A DNA stretch of 64,000 nt from Petralouisia muris (GCF_004793545.1 NZ_SRYA01000022.1:20199-84198), one strand, 5' to 3'; shown: positions 33,363 through 45,599, counted from the first letter of the stretch. Numbers and translations are program-made. Notes: a model not told the origin generated them from the sequence alone.

Positions 33363-35990
33363 TTACTCTTCCTGCTCCTTCTGATCTGCTTCTGCTCTCT
33401 CCAGCAGCTCCTTCATCAATTCTTCATTCGTCTCCGTGCTCTCCGCTGGAGGTAACATTCTCTTTGCAGCCTCCCCAACTTCTTTCAGGCTCTGCTGTTC
33501 CTCTTCTTCTGTCAGCAAATCCTCTGCATCAGAATTATCCATCAACGACTGATCTTCCCTTACCTTAGCAATACTTGCAACTGTAATATCCTCATCCAGA
33601 TTCATCAGCTTCACTCCGGAGGTTACACGGCCAAGAACAGAAATTCCTTCCACCTTCATCCGTATAATAATTCCCTCCGTAGTAATCATCATAATTTCAT
33701 TTTCCTGGTTTACTGCCTTCACTCCTACGATATTGCCAGTTTTTTCCGTGATCTTGTAACATTTTACTCCCTTGCCGCCCCGGTTCTGAGGAGTAAATTC
33801 ATCCATTCTGGTTAATTTACCAAGACCTTTTGCCGAAGCAATCAGCAGATATTCTCCCTGAGTATGCATCTGCATTCCTACCACTTCATCTCGATCTGAC
33901 AGGTTCATGCCTATGACGCCCATGGAAGTTCTTCCGGTGCTTCTCACATCTGTTTCGTGGAACCGGATACACTGTCCATAGCGGGTCACCAGGATCATAT
34001 CCTTGGTATTGTCCGTCATTTTCACCTCGATCAATTCATCCTCTTCCCGCAGACTGATGGCTCCCAAACCCTTTTTACGCACATTGGCATAATCCGCAAC
34101 TGGAGTTTTCTTTACAATTCCATTTTTCGTAGCCATAAAAAGATAGTGATCATCTTTATATTCCCGAATTGGTATTACAGCCGTAATTTTTTCTCCTGGC
34201 TGAAGCTGAAGCAGATTGATAATTGCCGTTCCCCTGGCTGTCCTTCCTGCTTCCGGTATCTCATACGCCTTCATACGGTAGACCTTTCCGGTATTGGTAA
34301 AAAACATCAGATAATGGTGAGTGGTAGTCATCAAAAGTTCTTCGATATAATCATCTTCAATGGTTTCCATCCCTTTAATTCCTTTGCCGCCCCGGTTCTG
34401 GCTGCGGAAATTATCTACGCTCATGCGCTTAATATATCCTAATTTTGTCATAGTAATGACTGTATTGGAAACAGGAATCAAATCCTCCATGGAAATATCA
34501 TATTCGTCAAATCCAATGGACGTTCTTCTTTCATCTCCAAATTTGTTGGAAATCACCATAATTTCTTCCCGAATCACGCCAAGAAGCTTCTTCTCATCTG
34601 CAAGGATTTCCTTTAATTCTTTGATTAATTCCATTAACTGATTATATTCCGCCTCCAGCTTCTCCCGTTCCAAACCGGTTAAAGCCCTAAGACGCATATC
34701 CACAATTGCCTGAGCCTGGGCGTCTGACAGCGCAAACCGCTCCATCAGCCTTGTCTTGGCAAGCTGAACATTATCACTGCTTCTTATAATGCTGATTACT
34801 TCATCAATATTGTCAAGGGCAATCAGCAATCCCTGCAAAATATGAGCGCGCTCTTCCGCTTTATTCAACTCATATTTCGTCCTTCTGGTCACAACCTCTT
34901 CCTGATGCTTCAGATAATATCCAAGCATATCATTTAAGTTCAGGACTTTCGGCTGGTTGTCTACCAGAGCAAGCATAATTACACCAAAGGTATCCTGAAG
35001 CTGGGTATGCTTATAAAGCTGATTTAAAATTACATTAGGATTCACGTCACGGCGAAGCTCAATGCAAATCCTCATTCCTTCCCGGTTGGACTCATCCCTT
35101 AAATCTGTAATCCCATCTACCTTTTTATCCCGCACCAAGTCAGCAATTTTCTCGATCAGCCTTGCCTTATTTACCATATAAGGCAGTTCTGTCACCACAA
35201 TACGGTTCTTGCCATTTGGCATAGGTTCAATATCAGAAACGGCACGTACCTTAATCTTTCCCCTTCCTGTCCTGTAAGCCTGATCGATGCCGGAATTTCC
35301 AAGAATCATACCGCCGGTGGGAAAATCAGGGCCTTTTACAATTTTTAAGATCTCTTCAATTTCAGTGGCCCGATCCTCTTCAATTCTGTTGTCAATAATC
35401 TTTACCACTGCCCCTATTACTTCTCTAAGGTTATGAGGCGGTATATTCGTAGCCATGCCTACCGCAATTCCTGTGGTACCGTTAACCAAAAGATTGGGAT
35501 AGCGGGATGGCAGAACCAGCGGTTCTTTCTCCGTTTCATCAAAGTTCGGCCCGAAATCAACAGTATCTTTATTGATATCTGCCAGCATTTCCATGGAAAT
35601 CTTACTTAAACGTGCCTCTGTATAACGCATAGCAGCGGCGCCGTCACCGTCTACCGAACCGAAATTCCCGTGGCCGTCCACCAGCATATAACGGGTAGAC
35701 CATTCCTGAGCCATATTTACCAATGCGCCATAAATAGAACTGTCGCCGTGAGGATGATATTTACCCATGGTATCACCCACAATACGGGCGCATTTACGGT
35801 GGGGTTTATCCGGTCCGTTGTTCAGTTCAATCATAGAATAAAGAATACGCCGCTGTACCGGCTTTAAGCCGTCCCTTACATCCGGAAGTGCACGGGATGC
35901 AATAACACTCATGGCATAATCTATATAAGATTTTTCCATGGTTTTCTTCAAGTCAATTTCATCAATCCGGTCAAATATTTTATCATCCAT
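33363..35990 (-). CDS. gyrA: DNA gyrase subunit A
   Basis: 875 aa behind GGAGGG. The breakage-reunion domain starts [20 protein letters not shown]; the active tyrosine lies in [14 protein letters not shown]. The quinolone-determining stretch reads [17 protein letters not shown], with Ser at the E. coli 83 position and Gly at the 87 position. The C-terminal beta-pinwheel has GyrA-box-like motifs [10 protein letters not shown] and, later, [10 protein letters not shown]. It works with GyrB (78 bp upstream) to introduce negative supercoils. The tail is acidic. Confidence 0.98.
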   Translation of the reverse strand: MDDKIFDRIDEIDLKKTMEKSYIDYAMSVIASRALPDVRDGLKPVQRRILYSMIELNNGPDKPHRKCARIVGDTMGKYHPHGDSSIYGALVNMAQEWSTRYMLVDGHGNFGSVDGDGAAAMRYTEARLSKISMEMLADINKDTVDFGPNFDETEKEPLVLPSRYPNLLVNGTTGIAVGMATNIPPHNLREVIGAVVKIIDNRIEEDRATEIEEILKIVKGPDFPTGGMILGNSGIDQAYRTGRGKIKVRAVSDIEPMPNGKNRIVVTELPYMVNKARLIEKIADLVRDKKVDGITDLRDESNREGMRICIELRRDVNPNVILNQLYKHTQLQDTFGVIMLALVDNQPKVLNLNDMLGYYLKHQEEVVTRRTKYELNKAEERAHILQGLLIALDNIDEVISIIRSSDNVQLAKTRLMERFALSDAQAQAIVDMRLRALTGLEREKLEAEYNQLMELIKELKEILADEKKLLGVIREEIMVISNKFGDERRTSIGFDEYDISMEDLIPVSNTVITMTKLGYIKRMSVDNFRSQNRGGKGIKGMETIEDDYIEELLMTTTHHYLMFFTNTGKVYRMKAYEIPEAGRTARGTAIINLLQLQPGEKITAVIPIREYKDDHYLFMATKNGIVKKTPVADYANVRKKGLGAISLREEDELIEVKMTDNTKDMILVTRYGQCIRFHETDVRSTGRTSMGVIGMNLSDRDEVVGMQMHTQGEYLLIASAKGLGKLTRMDEFTPQNRGGKGVKCYKITEKTGNIVGVKAVNQENEIMMITTEGIIIRMKVEGISVLGRVTSGVKLMNLDEDITVASIAKVREDQSLMDNSDAEDLLTEEEEQQSLKEVGEAAKRMLPPAESTETNEELMKELLERAEADQKEQEE

Positions 35991-36068
35991 CTATTTCCCT
36001 CCATTACGCATCCTGTATTTGCATTCTTCCGGCACGTCTGCCACTTACGCATAGTTTCCATGTATCCG

Positions 36069-38003
<1,935 letters not shown>

Positions 38004-38019
38004 CTAATACCTCCAATTT

Positions 38020-39111
38020 CTAAAAACCGTTCTCAGCCGTTACAGTTCCATTTACTACCTTAAAAACTTTGTTAATTTCAAATCTGTTTTTTACAAACTC
38101 ATCAAGCCCCGTGCATGTAATAATTGTCTGAATATCATGAATGCTGTTTAACAGAAAATTCTGCCGACTGCTGTCTAATTCCGACAACACGTCATCCAGA
38201 ATCAGAACCGGCGTCTCCTGAATGGATTCTTTTACCAGCTCTATTTCCGAAAGTTTTAAGGAAAGCGCACAGCTCCGCTGCTGTCCCTGAGAACCAAACC
38301 TGCGGATGTCAATGTCACGGATCAGAAAGCACATATCATCCCTGTGAGGACCCACAGAAGTCATGCCCAATTTCAAATCCCTTTCCTGATTTTTTACTAA
38401 TTCCTCTTCCAGTCTCTCCTCCTCCACATCTGGCTCATAGCGAAGTTCCAGTTCCTCTTTATCACCGGATATTTTCTTATGTATTCCATATACAATATCA
38501 TTTAATCTCTCCACAAAATGATTGCGTGAAGCAATGATCTTTTTTCCGTAATCAATAAGCTGCATATCCCAGACCGGAAGGGTATCCCTTAATTCAGGCC
38601 TGAAATTAATATCTTTTAAAAGTTTATTTCTCTGATTTAAGATCTTGTTGTAATTTGTAAGATGAAACAGATATATCTTATCAAGCTGACATAATTCAAA
38701 ATCCAGAAATCTTCTTCGCTCAGAAGGGCCATTCTTTATAATATTCAGATCCTCCGGAGAAAAAAACACAATATTTAAGATGCCGAACAATTCCGCCGCT
38801 TTTTTAATAGGAATCTTATTAATAGCAATTCCTTTCGAACGGCTTTTTTTAATATGCATATCGATCTGATAGAGCTTTTCTCTCTTTTCTACAACAGTCC
38901 GAATATGCGCTTCTTCTTCCCCAAACTGTATCAGCTCCCGATCCCTGCTTCCCTTATGAGATCTTGTAGTACCGCTGACATAGACAGACTCAAGAACATT
39001 TGTTTTTCCCTGGGCATTGTCTCCATAGAGAATATTTGTTCCTTTGTCAAATTCCAGATATAAATCACTGTAATTGCGAAAATGATTCAAAGCAACGGAT
39101 TTTAAGATCAT
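38020..39111 (-). CDS. recF: DNA replication and repair protein RecF
   Basis: 363 aa. SMC-like ATPase that loads RecA at gaps: Walker A YGDNAQGKTNVLESV (about residue 30), signature near FGSQGQQRSCALSLKLSEIE, Walker B PVLILDDVLSELD. The start overlaps the stop of the S4-domain gene (ATGA). Confidence 0.98.
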   Translation of the reverse strand: MILKSVALNHFRNYSDLYLEFDKGTNILYGDNAQGKTNVLESVYVSGTTRSHKGSRDRELIQFGEEEAHIRTVVEKREKLYQIDMHIKKSRSKGIAINKIPIKKAAELFGILNIVFFSPEDLNIIKNGPSERRRFLDFELCQLDKIYLFHLTNYNKILNQRNKLLKDINFRPELRDTLPVWDMQLIDYGKKIIASRNHFVERLNDIVYGIHKKISGDKEELELRYEPDVEEERLEEELVKNQERDLKLGMTSVGPHRDDMCFLIRDIDIRRFGSQGQQRSCALSLKLSEIELVKESIQETPVLILDDVLSELDSSRQNFLLNSIHDIQTIITCTGLDEFVKNRFEINKVFKVVNGTVTAENGF

Positions 39112-39317
39112 TTTACAATTTTGATCATTTCCCCTTCCAGGGAAACAATATCTCCATCTACCAGTTTCTTACCTCTTTGATATTCTATCTCTCCATTGAC
39201 AGCTACCATCCCATCCTGGATCACCATCTTGGCCATTACGCCGGAATCTACCAGATTCGCAGCCTTTAACGCCTGTCCCAGCTTAATATATTCATCCCTC
39301 AATTTTATCTCTACCAT
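39108..39317 (-). CDS. yaaA: S4-domain RNA-binding protein (YaaA/RlbA-like)
   Basis: 69 aa with the S4 motif IKLGQALKAANLVDSGVMAK and NGEIEYQRGKKLVDGDIV. The small protein always lies between dnaN and recF in Firmicutes and has been linked to ribosome assembly; its exact role is not certain. Confidence 0.93.
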   Translation of the reverse strand: MVEIKLRDEYIKLGQALKAANLVDSGVMAKMVIQDGMVAVNGEIEYQRGKKLVDGDIVSLEGEMIKIVK

Positions 39318-39331
39318 AATTTACTTCCTTT

Positions 39332-40444
39332 CTAGTTAGATGCTGCATTAAAATTCACCGGAAGAATCAGATAAATAAAAGTCTCATTGTCATCTTTGAT
39401 AAAGCAGGGAGCTTTTGGATTTACCATATACAATGTAACCTCTTCTTCATCAATCACACGCAGCGCATCAATAAAAAATTTAGGATTAAATCCGATCAAA
39501 ATGTCTTTTCCGTCTTTTTGAATATCAATATCTTCATTCATGGAACCGATGAATGAATTGATCTTTAATTCCATGTTTTCATCCGTTACATTCATAATAA
39601 TAGGCTTCTTATCTCCTTCCTTTACCAGAAGAGTAGCACGATCAATGCAATCTAAAAGCTCCCGCTTATTGATTTTGATCTTGGTTTCATAATCAGAAGA
39701 AAGCATTTGTTCAATCTTGAAATATTCTCCCTCGATCAAACGTGATACTACAGTGGTATTGGCAAATTCAAATACAATATGATTCTCTGTAAAAAATATA
39801 CTGACATATTCGTTGAGATCGCCAGGCAATATTTTGCTCACTTCCTGAAGAGTTTTGCCAGGTACAATCACTTTATAATGATCGTAGGCTTCTTTCAGAT
39901 CAATATTGCGGATGGAAATACGATGTCCGTCCAAAGAAACTACTTTTAACTGATTTTCTGTGATCTCAAATAATTCCCCTGTCATCAGTTTATTATTATC
40001 ACTGTCTGAAATGGAAAAAATTGTCTGCCGGATCACTTCCTTCAATGTAAATTGTGATAACAGTACAGGCTGATTTTTTTCTATATAAGGCAAATATGAA
40101 AAATCATCTCCTGATTTTCCTATAATATTGAATTTGGCCTTTTCACAGGTAATAATTGTTTTAAAATTATTATCGGTTATGATGGTAACTTCATTATCTG
40201 GAAGCTTCCGTACAATTTCAGAAAAAATCTTAGCGTCCAGTGCAATTACTCCTCGTTCTTCAATCGTTCCTTCTATCCTGGTTTCAATTCCCAATTCCAT
40301 ATCATTTGCTGTTAATTTTATCTCATTGGTAGAAGCGTCAATTAAAATGCATTCCAGAATGGCCATTGTTGTTCTGGAGGGTACTGCCTTCGATACAATA
40401 TTAACTCCATGCAGAAGATTTGTTTTGGAACATATAATTTTCAT
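39332..40444 (-). CDS. dnaN: DNA polymerase III beta sliding clamp
   Basis: 370 aa from MKIICSKTNLLHGVNIVSKA. Three-fold clamp architecture with ASTNEIKLTANDMELGIETR, LPDNEVTIIT and the C-terminal YLILPVNFNAA. The ribosome-binding site is AGGAAGGAG at 11 nt. It lies downstream of dnaA after a 336-bp gap that carries DnaA boxes. Confidence 0.98.
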   Translation of the reverse strand: MKIICSKTNLLHGVNIVSKAVPSRTTMAILECILIDASTNEIKLTANDMELGIETRIEGTIEERGVIALDAKIFSEIVRKLPDNEVTIITDNNFKTIITCEKAKFNIIGKSGDDFSYLPYIEKNQPVLLSQFTLKEVIRQTIFSISDSDNNKLMTGELFEITENQLKVVSLDGHRISIRNIDLKEAYDHYKVIVPGKTLQEVSKILPGDLNEYVSIFFTENHIVFEFANTTVVSRLIEGEYFKIEQMLSSDYETKIKINKRELLDCIDRATLLVKEGDKKPIIMNVTDENMELKINSFIGSMNEDIDIQKDGKDILIGFNPKFFIDALRVIDEEEVTLYMVNPKAPCFIKDDNETFIYLILPVNFNAASN

Positions 40445-40780
40445 GTTGTGTATAACTCCTTCCTGAACTTAAAAATCAATTTATGATAAGAGATTCATCT
40501 TAATCGTAATAGGGCTTGTTCATAAGTTCATAATCACGCAAAGCCTGAACTTTAAGGGCTTTCAGGTTAAAAATCTGCTGTATAACCCTGTGAATTTCGT
40601 CTTGAAAGGATATGGACAGGCTGTGAATAAAATAAAGGAACGATAATAAGCCCGTTGTCTGAAAAAATGCTTTTGTAAACAAACTTGAGGGTTTTCCAGT
40701 GGTTTCCACACATATTTTAAAATGTTATCCACAAAATCTTAATATCTTTAATTAATATCTTGATAAACAGCTTTATTTTG
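40445..40780. promoter_or_regulatory. dnaA-dnaN intergenic region with DnaA boxes
   Basis: 336 bp without a convincing gene. It holds TTATCCACA (40725-40733, perfect DnaA box) and TGTGAATAA (40622-40630, the reverse of TTATTCACA), plus a very AT-rich stretch next to the first box (40734-40775). It is probably the second part of a bipartite origin as in B. subtilis, and contains the dnaN promoter. Confidence 0.6.
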
Positions 40781-42130
40781 CTAATTGGGGTTAATTTTTT
40801 TCTTAATGGTTTCGATCAGATGGTGAAAATTCTCATCATTCTGATATTCTTCCGTTATCTTTTTGATTCCGTGAATAATGGTAGAGTGATCTCTACCGCC
40901 TAACAGAGCTCCGATTGTCTCAAGCTGGGCTGAAGTCATATTTTTGCATAAGTACATGGCAATCTGCCGGGGCTTGGCAATTTCGCTGCTGCGGTTTTTG
41001 GAAATCATCTGATCCGTAGAAATATTAAAATGTTCTGCTACAATCTCAATGACCAGCTGAGGCGTGATTTCCTTGGGCTTGTCCGGTGAAATAATATTCT
41101 GAAGCTCTCTGACAGCTACATCCATGGTAATTACGGTATCTTCCAAATTGGAAAAGGCAATAAGCTTATTCAGCGCCCCTTCCAGTTCCCGGATGTTGGA
41201 TTTAATATTAATTGCAATATAATCAAGAACTTCATCGTCCAGATGAAATCCGTCAATTTCTTCTTTTCTTCTTAAAATAGCCATTCTTGTTTCGTAATCA
41301 GGATATCCAATATCAGCTAAAAGCCCCCACTCGAAACGGGAACGAATTCGTTCTTCCAGTGTTTCCATTTCTTTGGGCGGTTTATCTGAGGATAAAATAA
41401 TCTGTTTTCTGGCGGAATGGAGTACATTAAAGGTATGGAAAAATTCTTCCTGAGTACTTTCTTTTCCAATGATGAACTGTACGTCGTCAATCATAAGAAC
41501 GTCTACTGTCCGGTATTTGTCCCGAAGCTTTGTCATGGCTGAGGCGTTGCCGTTTCGAATGGAATCAATTACTTCATTGGTAAATTCTTCCGAAGTAACG
41601 TAAATCACTTTTTTTTCCGGCTGCTGCTGTAAGATAAAGTGTCCGATAGATTGCATCAGATGGGTTTTTCCTAATCCTGGGCCTCCGTAAATATAAAGGG
41701 GATTGTAGACTTCTCCGGGTGATTCCGCTACTGCAAGGCTTGCGGCATGGGCAAATTTGTTATTATTGCCGACGACAAAAGATTCAAAGGTATAGTTGGG
41801 GTTGAGATTACTTTTTTCTGTTCCTTGTGAAAATGATGAAGTTTTGCTTTTAAAAGACTTAAACCTGTCGGCCTGTTCCGGTAAAATAAATTCAAGATCA
41901 TAATCAATGCCAGTAATCTCTGCAATGGCTACTTTAATAGGAAGTTTATATTTTTTTGTAATATAATTTATTCCCATCTGCTCAGATGGAACCAGAATAT
42001 AGAGCTTTGAGCCTTCAATGTTGCATACACTTAGTGGTTTCAGCCAGGCATTAAAGGAAATGTCCGTAAGTTCGTGCTCTTCCTTTACTGTTCTGAGAAT
42101 TTCTTCCCATTTTTCTAAAATAAGTTCCAT
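40781..42130 (-). CDS. dnaA: Chromosomal replication initiator DnaA
   Basis: 449 aa from MELILEKWEEILRTVKEEHE, with TTGGAG 8 nt upstream; the in-frame TTG at 42142 lies on that site. Domain I (1-85), a flexible linker, AAA+ domain III with Walker A YGGPGLGKTHLMQSIGH and Walker B VDVLMIDDVQFI, and domain IV with the DNA-binding GGRDHSTIIHGIKKI. It binds the boxes on both sides of its gene to start replication. Confidence 0.98.
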   Translation of the reverse strand: MELILEKWEEILRTVKEEHELTDISFNAWLKPLSVCNIEGSKLYILVPSEQMGINYITKKYKLPIKVAIAEITGIDYDLEFILPEQADRFKSFKSKTSSFSQGTEKSNLNPNYTFESFVVGNNNKFAHAASLAVAESPGEVYNPLYIYGGPGLGKTHLMQSIGHFILQQQPEKKVIYVTSEEFTNEVIDSIRNGNASAMTKLRDKYRTVDVLMIDDVQFIIGKESTQEEFFHTFNVLHSARKQIILSSDKPPKEMETLEERIRSRFEWGLLADIGYPDYETRMAILRRKEEIDGFHLDDEVLDYIAINIKSNIRELEGALNKLIAFSNLEDTVITMDVAVRELQNIISPDKPKEITPQLVIEIVAEHFNISTDQMISKNRSSEIAKPRQIAMYLCKNMTSAQLETIGALLGGRDHSTIIHGIKKITEEYQNDENFHHLIETIKKKINPN

Positions 42131-42330
42131 AGTCTTCTCCAATGATTCTTTTTTATTAGTTCATAGTCTTCCATACTCTATAATAACCCAAATTCTCCGA
42201 AGAATCAATGAAAATTTTATTAGGCAGGGTTATAAACAATGTTTCTTATAAACATATCTACATCAAAAATTTACCTGTTTTCCAGGAAATCCAGAAACAA
42301 ATAACGAAATATAAACAAACTTTCAAAAAG

Positions 42331-42498
42331 TTTTCCACAAGTTATCCACAAAACCTTGATAACTTTTTGAAATGTGGAAAATGTGGATAACTTGTGGATA
42401 AATGTTATTTATTCCTTATTAATAATGTGATATGTGAATAGGTGTGAATACTGTTGAAAGCAGAATTTTTTGAAAATTTTTGTCAAAAAATATCCACA
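42331..42498. other. oriC: Chromosomal origin region (oriC), DnaA-box cluster
   Basis: Perfect DnaA boxes: TTATCCACA (42342-42350) and, reversed, TGTGGATAA (42382-42390 and 42393-42401). One-mismatch or weak boxes: TTTTCCACA (42331-42339), TGTGGAAAA (42373-42381), TGTGAATAG (42433-42441), TGTGAATAC (42443-42451), ATATCCACA (42490-42498). The cluster is AT-rich and lies between the divergent dnaA and rpmH genes, where strand bias of the genes flips. Confidence 0.93.
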
Positions 42499-42541
42499 CT
42501 CAAATTTTTTGCCGGAAACTCAACAAATATGATAAAATAGC

Positions 42542-42569
42542 TTGACTTAACCTTATTTTTTGATATAAT
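42542..42569 (+). promoter_or_regulatory. rpmH operon promoter
   Basis: TTGACT (42542-42547), 16 bp, TATAAT (42564-42569), about 40 nt before the rpmH start. Confidence 0.75.
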
Positions 42570-42609
42570 GAAACATGATGTTTTTTAGCACAGAGGAGGT
42601 GGATGACCC

Positions 42610-42744
42610 GTGAAAATGACATATCAGCCCAAAAAGAGATCCAGGAAGAAAGTTCATGGATTCAGAAAAAGAATGAGTACGAAGGGCGGAAGAAAAGTTT
42701 TAGCCGCAAGAAGATTAAAGGGAAGAAAGAGATTGTCAGCTTAG
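42610..42744 (+). CDS. rpmH: 50S ribosomal protein L34
   Basis: 44 aa, too short for many gene finders. GTG start giving [20 protein letters not shown] and ending [18 protein letters not shown], the standard L34. GAGGAGG lies 10 nt upstream; the GTG is preferred over the ATG two codons later because the family begins MKMT. First gene of the rpmH-rnpA-yidD-yidC-jag run. Confidence 0.97.
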   Translation: MKMTYQPKKRSRKKVHGFRKRMSTKGGRKVLAARRLKGRKRLSA

Positions 42745-42835
42745 GCCACATCTATTGTGGTCTTTCTTCTTAAATTTTATTTTGTATTTCATATGAGTGT
42801 GGAAGCTTGCACAACAGCTATAGGGAGCAGCAGTT

Positions 42836-43192
42836 ATGAAATTTTCAGAATCATTGAAAAAGAACAGTTATTTCCAGAATGTATATAAACATGGAAAATC
42901 TTATGCAAACCGTTTTTTTGTCATGTATGTTCTGGAAAACAATACAGAAAAGAACAGATTAGGAATATCAGTCAGTAAAAAAGTAGGAAATAGTGTTTTA
43001 AGACATCATATTACAAGGTTAGTACGGGAAGCTTATCGTTTACAGGAAGAAATGTTTGAAAATGGTCTGGATATTGTAGTCATTGCAAGAGCAGCAGCAA
43101 AAAATATTACTTATCGTGAAACTGAGAAAGCATTACTGCATCTTGGAGGACTTCATCACATTTTAATAAGAAAAGAAGATGGAATATTTTGA
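42836..43192 (+). CDS. rnpA: Ribonuclease P protein component
   Basis: 118 aa from [23 protein letters not shown]-binding centre [20 protein letters not shown] followed by RLVREAYR; the family usually has NR(I/V)KR where this has HHITR. It assists RNase P RNA in 5' tRNA maturation. Its stop TGA overlaps the TTG start of yidD. Confidence 0.96.
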   Translation: MKFSESLKKNSYFQNVYKHGKSYANRFFVMYVLENNTEKNRLGISVSKKVGNSVLRHHITRLVREAYRLQEEMFENGLDIVVIARAAAKNITYRETEKALLHLGGLHHILIRKEDGIF

Positions 43193-43398
43193 AACGTATA
43201 TTAATTGCTTTAATTAGGCTATATAGGTTGTATTTGTCACCTTTAAAAACTACAAAATGCCCTTATTATCCTACCTGTTCCACTTATGGACTGGAAGCGA
43301 TTCAGAAACATGGCGCATTAAAAGGGTCTTTGTTAGCAGGATGGAGAATATTAAGATGTAATCCTTTTTCAAAAGGCGGATACGATCCAGTTCCATGA
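43189..43398 (+). CDS. yidD: Membrane protein insertion efficiency factor YidD
   Basis: 69 aa from a TTG start within the rnpA stop. The motifs [19 protein letters not shown] and [17 protein letters not shown] are diagnostic. An N-terminal amphipathic helix attaches it to the membrane. It lies before yidC as in most bacteria. Confidence 0.96.
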   Translation: MKRILIALIRLYRLYLSPLKTTKCPYYPTCSTYGLEAIQKHGALKGSLLAGWRILRCNPFSKGGYDPVP

Positions 43399-43416
43399 TT
43401 TTAGGAGGTTTGTTAA

Positions 43417-44685
43417 TTGACGGAAATAATTTTGACCCAGTATCCTGGTAGATTCATAGGGCCGGTTGCTAAGCTGATCGGTTATATTATGAATGCCCTC
43501 TATACTTTTTTAGATAGTGCATTTGGCGTTCAGAACATTGCCCTGTGTATTATTTTATTTACAGTAATTATTTATATACTGATGTTTCCGCTGACTTATA
43601 AGCAGCAGAAATTTTCCAGGCTTTCTCAGGAGATGTCTCCGGAAATCAATGCAATTCGAGAAAAATATAAGAATAAAAAAGATCAGGTATCCATTCAGAA
43701 GATGAACGAGGAAACGCAGATGGTATACGAAAAGTACGGCGTATCTACCATGGGAAGCTGCGTTCAGCTTTTGATTAACTTTCCGATACTGCTTGCAATG
43801 TATCAGGTAATCCGTAATATTCCGGCATATGTCAGCAGTGTGAAGGATATTTATACTCCTCTGGTAGAGAAGATAATGGGAGTAAGCGGATATCAGGATA
43901 CTATGACGGAATTTTTAAAGGAATCCGGAGTAGGTCTGGTAAAGCTTAATTTTGAAAGCGGCACTACCACAGTAAATTCTATTATTGATGTACTGTATGC
44001 ATTACCAGGGCAGGGATGGGAGTTATTGAAGGACAGTTTTGCAGGGTTGACGGATATTATCAGTTCTACAGAAGCATCCGTCATCCATATGAATAATTTT
44101 TTTGGTATTAATATTGCCAACTCTCCTATGAATCTGATCAAAAGCGGATGGGGAGATAAGAATTTTCTTTTAATATTTGCAGCGCTTTTAATTCCCCTGA
44201 TTTCTTATGGTTCACAGGTATTGAATATAAAGCTGATGCCGAATGCAAGCACAGGAGCTGCTGGAGGCGACAATGACGCAATGGCGAGACAGATGAAGAC
44301 CATGAATACTGTTATGCCGCTGTTTTCATTGTTTATGGTATTTTCTGTTCCTGTAGGTCTTGGAATTTACTGGATTTCCGGTTCTGTGATCCGCTGTATC
44401 CAGCAGTTAGTGTTGAACCGGTATATGAAGAATCTTGATCTGGAAGTTATTATTGAGAAAAATAAGGAAAAAGTAAAGAAAAAGAAAGAAAAACAAGGTA
44501 TTTACGAGAGCCAGATTGCAAACGCTGCCAGGATGAATACCAGAAAAATTTCTGAACCTGTCAGTACTGCGGAGAAAGAGTCAAAGATCCGTGAAAGAGA
44601 AGAGTATTCAAGGTCAGCAAGAAAAGGGAGTCTTTTAGAGAAGGCCAATATGGTGAAAGAGTTTAATGAACGCAACAACAAGTGA
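43417..44685 (+). CDS. yidC: Membrane protein insertase YidC/Oxa1/SpoIIIJ
   Basis: 422 aa with a TTG start behind TTAGGAGG. Five conserved membrane segments: FGVQNIALCIILFTVIIYIL, VSTMGSCVQLLINFPILLAM, FLLIFAALLIPLISYG, MNTVMPLFSLFMVFSVPVG and YWISGSVIRCIQQLVL. An extended loop (about 150-215) separates helices 2 and 3. Basic coiled tail (about 345-420) binds ribosomes. No large periplasmic domain, as expected in Gram-positives. Confidence 0.96.
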   Translation: MTEIILTQYPGRFIGPVAKLIGYIMNALYTFLDSAFGVQNIALCIILFTVIIYILMFPLTYKQQKFSRLSQEMSPEINAIREKYKNKKDQVSIQKMNEETQMVYEKYGVSTMGSCVQLLINFPILLAMYQVIRNIPAYVSSVKDIYTPLVEKIMGVSGYQDTMTEFLKESGVGLVKLNFESGTTTVNSIIDVLYALPGQGWELLKDSFAGLTDIISSTEASVIHMNNFFGINIANSPMNLIKSGWGDKNFLLIFAALLIPLISYGSQVLNIKLMPNASTGAAGGDNDAMARQMKTMNTVMPLFSLFMVFSVPVGLGIYWISGSVIRCIQQLVLNRYMKNLDLEVIIEKNKEKVKKKKEKQGIYESQIANAARMNTRKISEPVSTAEKESKIREREEYSRSARKGSLLEKANMVKEFNERNNK

Positions 44686-44707
44686 TGGAAACAGGGGGAA
44701 TTTTTGA

Positions 44708-45403
44708 ATGGAGTTTATTGAAGTATCAGCAAAAACTGTAGATGACGCTATCACAGAAAGTCTTGTAAAACTTGGTACAACCAGCGATAAGATAGAATAT
44801 GAAGTAATTGAAAAGGGAAGTTCTGGTTTTCTGGGAATAGGGAGCAGGCCGGCAGTCATAAAGGTTCGTAAGAAATCTGATGTGGAAGATTATGTGTATG
44901 ATTTTCTCCACAATGTTTTCCTTGCTATGGAAATGGAAGTGGAGATATCCATTTCCAAAAGTGAGGACGGCAAGAATGTAGATGTGGAGTTAAAGGGAGA
45001 AGAAATGGGGGTTTTGATCGGAAAACGAGGACAAACCCTGGATTCTCTGCAGTATTTGACAAACCTTGCAGTTGGCAAGCAGGTGAATGAATATGTGAAA
45101 GTAAAGATTGATACAGAGGATTATCGGAAGAGAAGAAGGGACACTCTGGAGAATCTTGCAAAAAATATTGCTTATAAAGTAAAAAGAACCAAACGCTCTG
45201 TTTCTTTAGAGCCAATGAATCCTTTTGAACGGCGTGTGATTCATTCTGCACTGCAAAATGATCGTTATGTAAATACTCACAGTGAAGGGGAAGAACCTTA
45301 CAGACATGTGGTAGTTACATTAAAGCGTAATAATAGTAATAGTAATAACAATAATAGTAATAACAATAATAGTAATAACAATAGTAATAACAATAATAAT
45401 TAG
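44708..45403 (+). CDS. jag: RNA-binding protein Jag/KhpB with Asn-Ser repeat tail
   Basis: 231 aa: Jag_N domain (MEFIEVSAKTVDDAITESLV, 1-50), KH domain with GVLIGKRGQTLDSLQYLTNL (about 100-125), R3H domain with NPFERRVIHSALQ (about 170-205). The last 24 or so residues are only Asn and Ser, encoded by an AAT/AAC/AGT trinucleotide run. Such a tail is not part of the family. The protein helps regulate cell elongation and division through RNA binding. It lies after yidC as usual. Confidence 0.95.
   Translation: MEFIEVSAKTVDDAITESLVKLGTTSDKIEYEVIEKGSSGFLGIGSRPAVIKVRKKSDVEDYVYDFLHNVFLAMEMEVEISISKSEDGKNVDVELKGEEMGVLIGKRGQTLDSLQYLTNLAVGKQVNEYVKVKIDTEDYRKRRRDTLENLAKNIAYKVKRTKRSVSLEPMNPFERRVIHSALQNDRYVNTHSEGEEPYRHVVVTLKRNNSNSNNNNSNNNNSNNNSNNNNN
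45331..45402 (+). repeat. AAT/AAC/AGT trinucleotide repeat inside jag
   Basis: About 24 codons of near-perfect triplet repetition at the 3' end of jag, coding for Asn with scattered Ser. Length changes in multiples of three would leave the frame intact. Confidence 0.95.
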
Positions 45404-45446
45404 AGCATAGTCATTTTCAGAATGAAGGTGATATGTTTAAGAAAAG

Positions 45447-45490
45447 GCTTTCTCAATGATAACACAGGTTTATTTTGAGAGAGCTTTTTT
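45447..45490 (+). terminator. Terminator after jag
   Basis: The stem GCTTTCTCAA (45447-45456) with TTGAGAGAGC (45475-45484), followed by TTTTTT. Confidence 0.85.
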
Positions 45491-45599
45491 ATTCCTGTGA
45501 TAATGTTATGTTATTTTTAAGAAAATAATCTTTTGGCATACCAGCAGAAAATGATATCATTTATGATCAAGTCTATGTTTTTTCAGAAAGGAAATTGTT

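Noticed and set aside
33957..34442. 161-residue plus-strand frame opposite gyrA
   Set aside because: It is antisense to conserved gyrA sequence and shows no independent coding signal.
40500..40709. 69-residue open frame between dnaN and dnaA
   Set aside because: It overlaps DnaA boxes, has no ribosome-binding site and no recognisable family, so it is treated as chance.
45331..45402. CRISPR-like repeat array
   Set aside because: The repetition is a triplet microsatellite inside a coding frame with no spacers. No CRISPR array was seen anywhere in the window.
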